DNA from: Frankineae bacterium MT45
GTDB lineage: Bacteria; Actinomycetota; Actinomycetes; Mycobacteriales; Jatrophihabitantaceae
DNA length: 64,000 nucleotides
Direction of reading: 5' to 3'
Assembly: GCA_900100325.1 (NCBI GenBank)
Contig: LT629697.1
Coordinates: 3,159,423 to 3,223,422 of the forward strand
Shown: positions 55,289 through 63,754 of the stretch, in pieces
Layout: every line of letters begins with the position of its first letter
Position numbering within the stretch: position 1 is the stretch's first letter
Translations under genes and position numbers: made by a program
Notes under the pieces: generated by a model
The model's input: only the letters and a program-made list of their open reading frames with translations
Told to the model about the DNA's origin: nothing
The model's database searches: none

Positions 55289-57979
55289 ATGGCCCTCTCC
55301 AGTCCCCTGAGACGCCTGACCGCCGACGGCGGAAGCCTGCGGGTATGGCTCCTCTCGCTACTGATCGTTCCGATCGTCGGTGTGCTCGTCGCCACCTCAT
55401 TGCAGATCAGGACTCAGGCCCAACTGGTCGGGGATGCCAAAGCCACTCAGCGACTCATCCGTTCGGCCGCCGAGTTGCACGACGTGCGCGAGGCACTGGG
55501 GGCCGAGATCGCCCCAGCCATCGGGGCCACGGCGCTAGAGGACCGCAAGACCAGCGCGACGCTCGGGCTCAAGCCCGATCAGGCCCTCAAGCTGATGTCG
55601 CAGTACGAGCTCGTGCCCGCGCTGCGGGTCAAGACGAACGCGGCCGTCGCCACGCTCGCCAGCAACCCCGACTACGCCGTCCGCGCCGAATCGGCACGCA
55701 ACGAGATCGCAGGTATTCGCCTGAAGATCGACACCGACGCCGGATCGCAGGCCAAGTTCCAAGCGGCCGTCGTCTTCCAGCAAGCCGTGGATTTCATGAC
55801 GGACCTCGGCAAGGTCGAGAATGATCTGCTCGGGCGAGCCGGCCGGTCGGGTCTGGGCGCCGCGACCAACCAGGCGATCACCGACCTTCGCATCGTCACC
55901 GAGGCCGTCCAATTCATGTCGAGCGAGATCGCGTTCTTCACTTCGGCCGAGCACCCGGGTGTCTTCGCCAGCCCGGATCTGGCGCCGCGCTACTGGGCGC
56001 GTGTCTGGGGCGGCACGCAGTCCTACTCCGACGATGCGTTGAACGCGACGTCGGCGACGATGAGTGCGATGTGGCGTCAGGCCATGCAGAACCCCAAGGT
56101 CGCGTTCGTCAACTCCGAGCTCGACAAGTGGGCCGTGAACCCGCAGAAGATGCCGATCAGCGAGTCGGTGAACATGGTGCTGATGACCAATGATCGCGAC
56201 GCCGTGCTCCAGGCGCTTCCGATCGTTGCCATGGCACGGGTACATGACGCGGCTCGCAGCGAACAGTCGAACGCGCAGCTCGCGCTGGCCGGGTTGGCGG
56301 TCTTGATCCTGGTCGTTGCGCTACTCAGCCTGCTCGCCGCCCTGCTGGCCGTCCGTAGCTTCGGCCGGCCACTGGACAGGCTGGCCGATCAGGCCGGAAG
56401 GATCAGCGACGGCGAGCTCGTCGAGGTGACCGCGAGCGGGCCGCGAGAGGTCCGCACCGTGGCCCGTGGCCTCTCCGCCTCGGTCGACAGTCTGCGCCAG
56501 GTCGAGGCGAAGGCGGCCGCCCTCATCGGCGACGACGCACTGAGTCGCGACGAGCTGGTCGCCAGCCTCCGCGACGCCGCGCCGGGGCCGCTGGCCGTGA
56601 CGATGAACGCGTCCCTCAACCGCATCATCGACGAGATGCGCAGCCGCGAAGAGGCGCAGGAGGCATTGACCCACCGAGCAACGCATGATGCCCTCACCGA
56701 ACTACCGAACCGGGCTGAGGCGATTCACCTCACCGACCTTGCCCTGCGAAGCGCGGCCGAAACCGACACCTCGACCGCCCTGATGTTCGTCGACCTCGAT
56801 CATTTCAAGATCGTCAACGACAGCTTCGGGCACGCCGCCGGAGACCTGGTGCTGCGCACGGTCGCCGCCCGGATGCGTGCGGCGATCCGGGAGGGGGACA
56901 TCGCGGCCCGTCTCGGCGGTGACGAGTTCGTCGTGCTCTGCGAGAACATCGCCGACTCCGACGAGTGCGTGCTCATAGCGAATCGACTCGTTGAGTGCGT
57001 CACCGATCCGATCGACATCGGCATCGATGAGGTCGTCATCGGCGCGAGCGTCGGCGTGGCGATCACCCGCGGCCACTCCACCGACGCCGACCAACTGATG
57101 CGCGAAGCTGATGCGGCCGCCTACCGCGCGAAGAAGTCGGGCCGAGGTCAGATCAGCATCTTCGACGAGACCCTGCGGATGGAGATCGAGGAGCGCTCCG
57201 CGCTGGAGCGGGCCATCAGCGACGGGCTTCGGGACGGCGAGTTTGTCCTGCACTACCAACCGATCGTCGATCTGCAGACGTCGACGATGACCGGAGTCGA
57301 GGCGTTGATTCGCTGGAACCGGCCGGGCTTCGGTTTCATGCAGCCGGACTCGTTCATCCCGGTCGCGGAAGCGTCCTCGCTCATCAACGACATCGGTCGC
57401 TGGGTACTCACCGAAGCCACGGAGCAACTAGCCCGGTGGCGACGACTCAGTCCGCCCGACGATGCTCTGACCATGGCGATCAACCTCTCCGCACGGCATC
57501 TCTCAGACCGGGCGATGCCGGGCGAGGTGCGAGCCGCGCTGGAGGCCAGCGGCATCCCGGCCGAACTGCTCACCGTCGAGGTCACCGAGACCTCGCTCAT
57601 CGACAGTGGCGTCGCGCAGAGCAACCTACGTGCGCTTCGCGAGTTGGGGGTAAAGGTGGCGATCGACGACTTCGGCACCGGATACACCTCGATTGGCCAG
57701 CTACCCACGCTGCCCGCCGACATTCTCAAGATCGACCGTAGTTTCGTGGCGGCGCAGAGCGAAGGGAGCGCCGAACTGGTGCGCCTCATGGTCGCCACCG
57801 CGCACTCGTTCCATCTCTCCGTAGTAGCCGAGGGCATCGAGTTCGAGCAGCAGGCCGAACAGATGCGTGGCGCTCAGATCGAGACCGGGCAGGGGTTCTT
57901 CTTCGCCTACCCCACCTCCGCTGAGGAGATCACCCAGCGTCTGCGGGAACGGGCGACGGCAAACCACGCCGCACACTGA
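55289..57979 (+). CDS. GGDEF-EAL cyclic-di-GMP protein with membrane sensor
   Basis: An 896-residue membrane protein that may both make and degrade cyclic di-GMP. One membrane helix near 19-37 and another at 331-355 flank an extracytoplasmic, helical sensor region (nitrate-sensor-like). A HAMP-like linker follows. The cyclase motif GGDEF is intact at 543-547, with the inhibitory RxxD (REGD) five residues before it. The phosphodiesterase has EAL at 671-673, DDFGTG at 793-798 and a later AEGIEFEQQ. The catalytic motifs of both halves look complete. The start is ATG 55289 (MALSSPLRRL). Confidence 0.93.
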   Translation: MALSSPLRRLTADGGSLRVWLLSLLIVPIVGVLVATSLQIRTQAQLVGDAKATQRLIRSAAELHDVREALGAEIAPAIGATALEDRKTSATLGLKPDQALKLMSQYELVPALRVKTNAAVATLASNPDYAVRAESARNEIAGIRLKIDTDAGSQAKFQAAVVFQQAVDFMTDLGKVENDLLGRAGRSGLGAATNQAITDLRIVTEAVQFMSSEIAFFTSAEHPGVFASPDLAPRYWARVWGGTQSYSDDALNATSATMSAMWRQAMQNPKVAFVNSELDKWAVNPQKMPISESVNMVLMTNDRDAVLQALPIVAMARVHDAARSEQSNAQLALAGLAVLILVVALLSLLAALLAVRSFGRPLDRLADQAGRISDGELVEVTASGPREVRTVARGLSASVDSLRQVEAKAAALIGDDALSRDELVASLRDAAPGPLAVTMNASLNRIIDEMRSREEAQEALTHRATHDALTELPNRAEAIHLTDLALRSAAETDTSTALMFVDLDHFKIVNDSFGHAAGDLVLRTVAARMRAAIREGDIAARLGGDEFVVLCENIADSDECVLIANRLVECVTDPIDIGIDEVVIGASVGVAITRGHSTDADQLMREADAAAYRAKKSGRGQISIFDETLRMEIEERSALERAISDGLRDGEFVLHYQPIVDLQTSTMTGVEALIRWNRPGFGFMQPDSFIPVAEASSLINDIGRWVLTEATEQLARWRRLSPPDDALTMAINLSARHLSDRAMPGEVRAALEASGIPAELLTVEVTETSLIDSGVAQSNLRALRELGVKVAIDDFGTGYTSIGQLPTLPADILKIDRSFVAAQSEGSAELVRLMVATAHSFHLSVVAEGIEFEQQAEQMRGAQIETGQGFFFAYPTSAEEITQRLRERATANHAAH

Positions 57980-58011
57980 GTCCCGACTCAGGTCGGCGGG
58001 TCCAGTCGCCG

Positions 58012-58437
58012 TCAGTTGAGGGCGGCGGGAGCGCCGCAGGCGGTGAGCGACTCATTGCGCCCGTCACCGATCCAGAGCGTCGTGAAGCTTCGCTCTGACC
58101 AGAACGGATCAGCCAGACAGGCGCTGTAGACCTGGCTGGAGCAGAGGTCGGCGGCAGTGCCACCGGCGATACAGCCGCGCATGGTCTCGGCGTAGTTCGA
58201 CAGGACGCGGGCCTCCCGCGCGCTTCGATGGTCGACGAAGACCGCCCGCGAGACGAGGGCCACGCCGACGAGGAGTGCCACCAGCAGGGCGGAGACGGCG
58301 ATGATCATGACGGCCACCCGGCTCCGGCTGACCTCCTCGTCGCCGGGCTCATCCGACGGTGGAACCCATTCCGGCGGGAGGCTCCAGTCCGGGCCTGCCT
58401 CCGGTCGGAGTTTTAGCTTCACGGCTGCAGTATGCAC
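58012..58437 (-). CDS. Uncharacterised membrane protein with cysteine-rich exterior
   Basis: A 141-residue protein I do not recognise. A Pro-rich cytoplasmic N-terminus (about 1-40) precedes one membrane helix (VAVMIIAVSALLVALLVGVALV, near 41-62) and an extracytoplasmic segment with four cysteines (TMRGCIAGGTAADLCSSQVYSACLADPF, then TACGAPAALN), perhaps two disulfides. GTG 58437 is used and GTG 58422 is an alternative. It is convergent with the GGDEF-EAL gene. The next gene on the same strand, a DoxX-like protein, ends 55 bp upstream of it. No function is assigned. Confidence 0.6.
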   Translation of the reverse strand: MHTAAVKLKLRPEAGPDWSLPPEWVPPSDEPGDEEVSRSRVAVMIIAVSALLVALLVGVALVSRAVFVDHRSAREARVLSNYAETMRGCIAGGTAADLCSSQVYSACLADPFWSERSFTTLWIGDGRNESLTACGAPAALN

Positions 58438-58492
58438 CGGTTTAACGCATCGGTCGCGATCATCGACGGCGACCGTTGGGCCGTGTCGCGGC

Positions 58493-59122
58493 TCAGTGGA
58501 GCAGCGTCGGCGTGTGACTACGCCACCAGCGACCGAAGCCCCAGTAGTTCGACGCCTGGATCCACATCATCAGGAAGATCGCGAGGGCGAAGGTGACGTG
58601 TTCGGCGTCGATGAGTGGGTTGGTGCTCGGCGGGAACGACGAGAGCCAGATGAGCAGGTTGAGGATGAGACCACCCCAGCCGGCGATGGTGCTGAAGACG
58701 CCGAACATGAGGGCTATGCCCAGGCCAGCCAGCGCCAGCATCCAGCCGAAATCATCAATGCCGGTCGCGAGGTGCTGCGGGATGAAGGCCAGCGGACCGT
58801 GCAGGCTGCTGACGAAGCCGGACGTCGGGGACGCCTTGAAGCCCGAGCTGATCCACCCCTTGCTGCTGTCCACCGCGAAGTGCCATCCGTAGTCAGCCGG
58901 CGCGGTAGGGCTACTACCTGGCGCCGGGGTGGCCTGATTGGAGTACGTGATGCCGAAACCTTGACTGATGAACGCCCACAGGTACACGAAACCCAATGAA
59001 ATGCGCATGAATGCGGCGGTGATCGCGGCGGCCCGGGGAATCTGGATGCGGCCGGCCGCGTCCATCGCCACCATGCCGGTATTCGGCGTGGCGGTGCCGG
59101 GCGTCTCTGTAGGAGTGGTCAT
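58493..59122 (-). CDS. DoxX-family membrane protein
   Basis: A 209-residue DoxX-like integral membrane protein. Four hydrophobic segments are visible: ISLGFVYLWAFISQGFGI, DFGWMLALAGLGIALMFGVF, GWGGLILNLLIWLSSFP and VTFALAIFLMMWIQASNYWGF, the usual four-helix topology. The first 30 residues are polar. Relatives occur with quinol or thiosulfate oxidation and with surface-lipid systems, but no partner is present here. The start is ATG 59122. The gap 59123-59273 to the DinB gene holds no recognised feature. Confidence 0.78.
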   Translation of the reverse strand: MTTPTETPGTATPNTGMVAMDAAGRIQIPRAAAITAAFMRISLGFVYLWAFISQGFGITYSNQATPAPGSSPTAPADYGWHFAVDSSKGWISSGFKASPTSGFVSSLHGPLAFIPQHLATGIDDFGWMLALAGLGIALMFGVFSTIAGWGGLILNLLIWLSSFPPSTNPLIDAEHVTFALAIFLMMWIQASNYWGFGRWWRSHTPTLLH

Positions 59123-59273
59123 GTGGATCGCTCCATCCGTTCAGTTCATGCGATTTCACGCGGGGTATCCGCGACGAGCACGTCAAACGCTTCCGTAACG
59201 GGCGCCGGCGGTCTTCATGCCTTCCGGGTGAACGCTCTGGACCGCACCGACGCGCCCGCGCTAGTTTCGACGA

Positions 59274-59837
59274 GTGGCGACGGCTGATTCGACCCCCTGG
59301 GAGCCTCCCCTCGCCGGCAGCGAGGTAGCGCACCTGCTCGGCGCGCTCAACCGGCTGCGGACGACATTTCGATGGAAGGCCGGCGGCTTGGATGCCGCAG
59401 GCCTGAACACCCGGATCGCAACGTCGAGCCTGACGCTGGGTGGGCTGCTCAAGCATCTGGCCTGCGTCGAGGACTTCACCCTTGGCGTCAAGCTCTCCGG
59501 TTCAGGTCCGGGCGAGCCATGGGAGTCGGCCCCTTGGGAGTCTGAGCCGAATTGGGACTTCACCTCGGCCGCCGCCGATACTCCGGAGGCGCTCTATGCA
59601 CTCTGGGACGCCTCGGTTGCCCGGTCGCAGCAGCGGGTCGAGGACGCCCTCGCGGCGGGCGGTCTCGACTTCGAGGCCCACGTCTCCAACGGCGAGGGCG
59701 TACACGCCAGTCTGCGGCGGCTCACCTTTGATCTCGTGGAGGAGTACGGGCGGCACACCGGGCACGCAGACCTGCTGCGGGAAGCAGTTGACGGACTGGT
59801 CGGCGAGGACCCACCGGCCGGCTGGGTCGCGCGATAG
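59274..59837 (+). CDS. DinB/DUF664 family protein
   Basis: A 187-residue four-helix-bundle protein of the DinB/DUF664 superfamily. SEVAHLLGALNRLRTTFRWKAGGLDAAGLNTRIATSSLTLGGLLKHLACVEDFTLGVKL has the conserved LxHLxxVE pattern, and HTGHADLLREAVDG gives the second pair of metal-binding histidines (HxxH). Some relatives are mycothiol- or bacillithiol-dependent transferases. That role is likely in an actinobacterium, but the substrate is unknown. GTG 59274 is the start. It precedes a small membrane protein and a GNAT gene on the same strand. Confidence 0.83.
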   Translation: MATADSTPWEPPLAGSEVAHLLGALNRLRTTFRWKAGGLDAAGLNTRIATSSLTLGGLLKHLACVEDFTLGVKLSGSGPGEPWESAPWESEPNWDFTSAAADTPEALYALWDASVARSQQRVEDALAAGGLDFEAHVSNGEGVHASLRRLTFDLVEEYGRHTGHADLLREAVDGLVGEDPPAGWVAR

Positions 59838-59866
59838 CCGAGCAGTCGCTCAGGTAGCCTCCGGGC

Positions 59867-60121
59867 ATGCCGAAACGACACAGCCAGATCGACGAGGTAT
59901 CCCGGTACTGCCTGGTTATCGGAGCAGTCCTGCTCCTGGTCGCGAATCTGCTCCTGGTGGCCGGCGCTCGTGGCGTCCTGCTGGTGCTGGGTGAGATCTT
60001 CGTGATTGCCGGGATCATCGGCATGGTCGTCGCGTGGATGGCCGGCAACGACAAGAAGCAGCAGCAGCGCTCGAAGGGCAGCTCGAAGGGGAGCAAGCAG
60101 CGCCGTACCCAGCGCCGCTGA
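59867..60121 (+). CDS. Small two-helix membrane protein with basic tail
   Basis: An 84-residue protein with two adjacent hydrophobic helices (VIGAVLLLVANLLLVAGA and VLLVLGEIFVIAGIIGMVVAWMAG) and a highly basic, Lys/Gln/Ser-rich C-terminus (KKQQQRSKGSSKGSKQRR) that would lie in the cytoplasm and could bind DNA, RNA or lipid. The ATG at 59867 is clear. No family is recognised. It sits between the DinB and GNAT genes, 29 bp and 12 bp away, and is probably in the same transcript. Confidence 0.65.
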   Translation: MPKRHSQIDEVSRYCLVIGAVLLLVANLLLVAGARGVLLVLGEIFVIAGIIGMVVAWMAGNDKKQQQRSKGSSKGSKQRRTQRR

Positions 60122-60133
60122 GTCGAGGCCCGG

Positions 60134-60700
60134 ATGGGTTCGCATCCCGAAACTGACGCCGCGCCAGCCGTGACCATCACTGAAGGTCCACCCCTCTCGC
60201 CGCAGCGAAGCACGATTCTGACGACTCCTCGCCTGGCGCTGACCACGTGGGTGCCGGCGGATTCCGCACCTCTCAACGTCGTGCACTCCGATCCGGAGAC
60301 GATGCGTTTCATCCGATCAGGGCGTCCGGAGAGCCTCGCGGAGACCGAGCAACTGGTCGCCTCGTACATCGAGGAGCAGGAGACCCGCGGCTGGACGAAG
60401 TGGCGACTCACCGACGCTCAGGACCGACTGGTCGGGCGCGCGGGCTTCGGCCCGGACGGCCACGCGCGTGAACTGGGGTACACGCTTCGACGAGACGTGT
60501 GGGGCCAGGGCCTTGCTACTGAGATTGCCGCCGCCCTCGTCGATTGGCATCTGAACGACACGAGTTTTGCTGGTGGACTGTCGGCCATCGTCATCGTCGG
60601 CCACAGCCGCAGCGCTCAAGTCCTCAAGAAGGTGGGGTTCTCCGAGGTCGGCGAGCGTGACGTAGCAGGACAGCGGTGCTGGTCCTACCGACTCGGCTAA
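60134..60700 (+). CDS. GNAT-family N-acetyltransferase
   Basis: A 188-residue GNAT acetyltransferase of the RimJ/RimL type (acetyl-CoA transfer to an amine, substrate unknown). TPRLALTTWVPADSAPL is the family opening. Core segments include RLVGRAGFGPDGHARELGYTLRRDVWGQGLATEIAAAL, containing the acetyl-CoA-binding Q/RxxGxG/A-type turn, and later HSRSAQVLKKVGFSEVGERDV. The start ATG 60134 lies 12 bp after the small membrane-protein stop. The N-terminal 25 residues are variable. It could modify an antibiotic, a protein or a small molecule. Confidence 0.83.
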   Translation: MGSHPETDAAPAVTITEGPPLSPQRSTILTTPRLALTTWVPADSAPLNVVHSDPETMRFIRSGRPESLAETEQLVASYIEEQETRGWTKWRLTDAQDRLVGRAGFGPDGHARELGYTLRRDVWGQGLATEIAAALVDWHLNDTSFAGGLSAIVIVGHSRSAQVLKKVGFSEVGERDVAGQRCWSYRLG

Positions 60701-60875
60701 CGACCAGCTACGTCGGTAAGTCAGCAGCGACCGTCTGCGATCGCCGGCGACGCCTGGGTGAGCAGCGGACGAAATCCCGGTGAAGTGTCACAGCAGGGCG
60801 TCAATTCCGCGATTTGCTACAACGGTGCGTAGCTAACCTGGGTGCTCCATTGGCACGAAGCGACGGGTACTAGGT

Positions 60876-61703
60876 GTGGTTGAGGGCACGGGCGACAAAT
60901 CAACGAGCGGCGACCCGGATCCGTTCGACGGTCTGACGTTGGACGAAGCATTCATCCGCAGCGGGCGCCACGAACCGCCGGCCCGGACGAGGGAAGCGAT
61001 CAGCCGCTACGGCCAGGGGCAGACCGAGTGGCGCACAGCGACCTCCCCGTCGCACAAGTCCACCCAGGAACCGTGGCGCGCAACGGGGCGAGGCTCATCC
61101 CATCGGCGTTCGAAGAGCATCGCCCTCTCGATCGGTCTCACCATCCTCGCGTCCGTCCTGCTCTACGCGATCACCTCCGGCCATCGATCGCAGTCCGCCC
61201 GTGGAGGCGCGCTCCTCATGGGCTCCGCGGGCGCTCCCTCACATGCACCGATCGCGCCAGCTCAGTCCGCGGCGAGCCGCACGTCACCACCGACCCAGGG
61301 GACTCAGATAGACGGCATTTCGCCGACTACGGCAGTCGGCACCTGCTTCACCGTCAGTGGTCCGCACAGCGAACATATGCAGCAGACGCCCTGCTCGAAG
61401 CCGCACACCCAGGAACTAGTTGCCTTCGAAGAGGCGATGGGCGGCGACACCTATCCGGACGACAGCTACTGGAACGGCCCGGTCGCGTCCACCTGCTTTC
61501 ACGACCAACTGGACTACACCGGATTGGCTCGCAGCGCCTGGCCGCGTGGCCTGCAGTCCAGCGAATTGGTGCCGCAGCCAGTCGGCTGGGCGAACGGCGA
61601 CCGGACCGTGTACTGCATGGCGGAATCTGCGCCGGCTCAAGTTGGCTCGCTCCATCACGCGGCGGCCGCCAGCCGGTCGAAGAGCTCCGGCGCACCTGCG
61701 TAA
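60876..61703 (+). CDS. Septum-formation-like membrane protein
   Basis: A 275-residue protein with a polar N-terminus, one membrane helix (SIALSIGLTILASVLLYAITSG, near 80-101), a Ser/Pro-rich linker, and an extracytoplasmic domain. That domain has the cysteine pattern of the Septum_form family: TTAVGTCFTVSGPHSE, QQTPCSKPHTQELVAFEEAM, then VASTCFHDQLDY and GDRTVYCMAES. Relatives are implicated in division in actinobacteria, so the role is inferred. GTG 60876 is used; there is no clear ribosome site. It is the last recognisably conserved gene before a less conserved stretch. Confidence 0.7.
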   Translation: MVEGTGDKSTSGDPDPFDGLTLDEAFIRSGRHEPPARTREAISRYGQGQTEWRTATSPSHKSTQEPWRATGRGSSHRRSKSIALSIGLTILASVLLYAITSGHRSQSARGGALLMGSAGAPSHAPIAPAQSAASRTSPPTQGTQIDGISPTTAVGTCFTVSGPHSEHMQQTPCSKPHTQELVAFEEAMGGDTYPDDSYWNGPVASTCFHDQLDYTGLARSAWPRGLQSSELVPQPVGWANGDRTVYCMAESAPAQVGSLHHAAAASRSKSSGAPA

Positions 61704-61896
61704 TGGACGGCTGAGTGAATCGCCTGGACTGTTCATGTGAACTTGTCCGTTCGACTCGGAGGTCTTGGTGCTGTCCCGGCACCAGTGAAGCCCAGGCTTC
61801 GGTGTAGATCCTGAGTTCCGCTCGACGGCGCGGCCTGTGGGAAGCCTGCACTTGGCCGCTTCGTTGCCGTTCGGCCCCCTTCCCCAGGGCCTCGGT

Positions 61897-62265
61897 CTAT
61901 CCGCGAAACGGCATAGTGAGATCTCCGTCTTCGAATAGCTCACTGCGCGAAAGTTCAAAGTCGACCAGGTTGCCTTCGGAGAAGGTGTCACATAAGCGAA
62001 CCGCCACCAACGGTGACTCCACAGAATCAACAGTGCCGCTCTCTCGCTTCGCGATTCTCAGCGCAACAATGACCGGGTGCGTGCTGTCAGGTCGCACCAA
62101 TCTAAGATCATCAACGAATATCGCAGTCTTATCGACGAAAGTGTGAGTAATGCCGTGACCGTCCACGAGTTCAACACGAATAATTCCGGGCTGCGGCTCA
62201 TCCGAAACGTACTCTACTGCAACACAGCGTGCATACCCATCTGGCCTACTCCTCGTATTCGCCAC
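61897..62265 (-). CDS. Uncharacterised 122-residue protein
   Basis: I do not recognise this protein. GTG 62265 is chosen because GGAGG lies five bases upstream; TTG 62283 would add six residues. The sequence is mostly strands and acidic helices (CVAVEYVSDEPQPGIIRVELVDGHGITHTFVD, HPVIVALRIAKRESGTVDSVESPLVAVRLC, LVDFELSRSELFEDGDLTMP). The base composition is lower in GC than in the core of the window. It faces the end of the septum-formation gene. It could be an immunity-like or phage-derived small protein, but nothing in the sequence decides this. Confidence 0.5.
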   Translation of the reverse strand: MANTRSRPDGYARCVAVEYVSDEPQPGIIRVELVDGHGITHTFVDKTAIFVDDLRLVRPDSTHPVIVALRIAKRESGTVDSVESPLVAVRLCDTFSEGNLVDFELSRSELFEDGDLTMPFRG

Positions 62266-62283
62266 CGGAGCCTCCTCGGCCAA

Positions 62284-62916
62284 CTATATCGATTTGATCC
62301 AGTTGTTCCTGGGACTTTTCCTATGATGGGAATTCACCATTTGCTGGGACCATCTCAAAGTGATTCGAATTCTTTCCGCGATTGTTCGATCGACACACTG
62401 TCCGGGACGGTGCTCAGATCAACATCATACGCAACGCCCCGCCACGACGAAATTGGTAGGCCTCCACCCACGACGAGAGTCACGATCCCATGAGAGATGA
62501 CGCTGTGTTGCCTGAACCACTGATTGTCGGCCAGCAGACACGACTGCGATATCTATCGAGTCGTTGTCATGGTTGACCATAAGGGCGGATGCCGGGTTTG
62601 ACTCTGACTTTCCAGAGCGCGTGTCAGTCGCCCGAACCGTGTCGCCGACATGTACTTAGCCCCGACCATGCGGACGTTTTCGGCGACACCCTCCTGCACG
62701 GGCTGATGGACCCGATGCGGGCGAGGCTGCTCATGGTGCCTGCATAGCTTGAGTTTTCGCGACCCACGTGTGGTGCACCACGGCGATCTTCAATGCGCCT
62801 CTGGGCTTGTCCCCGGTTTCGTTCGGTCTCAAGACTGGCCGTCCCAACTCAGAGTCGGCTCATCCGGCAATTCTGGCCCCCCTCAGGGTAACTTGCAAGC
62901 CACGTAACCTGCTGTC
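62284..62916. other. Low-GC intergenic stretch without a supported gene
   Basis: About 630 bp with noticeably more A and T than the rest, especially 62284-62460. Only short frames occur, none with a good ribosome site or high-GC codon pattern. A 10-bp inverted repeat, GTGTCGCCGA (62639-62648) and its complement (62680-62689), is separated by 31 bp. It may be the remnant of a mobile or phage segment, but no transposase or integrase fragment was recognised. Confidence 0.5.
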
Positions 62917-63753
62917 ATGACGAGCCTTGATCTGCTCCCCTCCTGGGCCAAGATGCGCCGCGCCGCGGAACTCCTCGCAATCCTCGAGCAGGAGGTCTTC
63001 GGAGGAATGAAGGTCGACGACTTTTGCACGATTGAGACACAGATCGACCCCGATACGGGATGGGTCACAGTCGTCGCGAAGGCGATCCCCGTCGAACTCC
63101 GGACACCCATCCTGCTCGGGGAGTTCGTGCACGATCTACGGTGCTCGCTCGACTACATTGTCACGGCGCTGGCGGATCAGCAGCAGGTCCAGCTACTGAA
63201 GACCCACCAATTCCCGATCGCGGAAACACCCAGCGAATACGCCAAGCTGGTCAAATCCTGGCTAAAGGGCATTGCCAATGTGCCGCCGGTTATCGATCTC
63301 GTGCAGCCCTATCACTACCCAGATCCGTCCACACACCCTCTAGCTCTGCTCAACAGGCTCTCAAATGCGGACAAACATCGATCTTTGCTCCGCCACGTGC
63401 CCACGCCGGAGAGTCACAAGGTCGAGGTACAGACGGCTTCGACGCCGTTGGAGACCACGCACCCTGTTGGCCCGCTCACATGGGACGAAGGCGGCGAAGT
63501 AGCGCTAATGCGTCTCCGGTTTGCCAAGCCCTACCCCACGGACATCAAAGCGACTGTGCACTTCAAGTTCGTGCCCTGGTTTGCCGTTGATCCGTTCCCG
63601 CCGGACTTCCCCGACAGGCGTGTTGTTGATTTCAAGGATCTCCGTGTCACCTATGAATGCGTCAGAAACCTGCTTGCGGCTCTCGAACCGATCACACCTG
63701 ATCAGCAGGCACGGTTAACCAAGGGGACGTGGGTCGACTTGCCTCAGCAATGA
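62917..63753 (+). CDS. Uncharacterised protein with HEPN-like NxDKHR signature
   Basis: A 278-residue protein with no assigned function. A helical N-terminal region (SWAKMRRAAELLAILEQEVFGG) precedes VPVELRTP-like strands and LLGEFVHDLRCSLDYIVTALA. Then comes LLNRLSNADKHRSLLRHVP, a signature I recognise only as recurring in uncharacterised bacterial proteins. An Arg-x6-His spacing in RLSNADKH could fit the HEPN ribonuclease motif, but this is weak. The second half is strand-rich. ATG 62917 is the start. It lies in the less conserved end of the window. Confidence 0.55.
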   Translation: MTSLDLLPSWAKMRRAAELLAILEQEVFGGMKVDDFCTIETQIDPDTGWVTVVAKAIPVELRTPILLGEFVHDLRCSLDYIVTALADQQQVQLLKTHQFPIAETPSEYAKLVKSWLKGIANVPPVIDLVQPYHYPDPSTHPLALLNRLSNADKHRSLLRHVPTPESHKVEVQTASTPLETTHPVGPLTWDEGGEVALMRLRFAKPYPTDIKATVHFKFVPWFAVDPFPPDFPDRRVVDFKDLRVTYECVRNLLAALEPITPDQQARLTKGTWVDLPQQ

Positions 63754-63754
63754 G

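Noticed and set aside
61731-61742. Palindrome GTTCATGTGAAC
   Set aside because: A 12-bp palindrome occurs often by chance, and it does not match the LexA box or a known regulator.
62077-62493. 138-codon plus-strand frame opposite the 122-residue gene
   Set aside because: No ribosome site, atypical composition, and it overlaps a minus-strand gene with a strong ribosome site.
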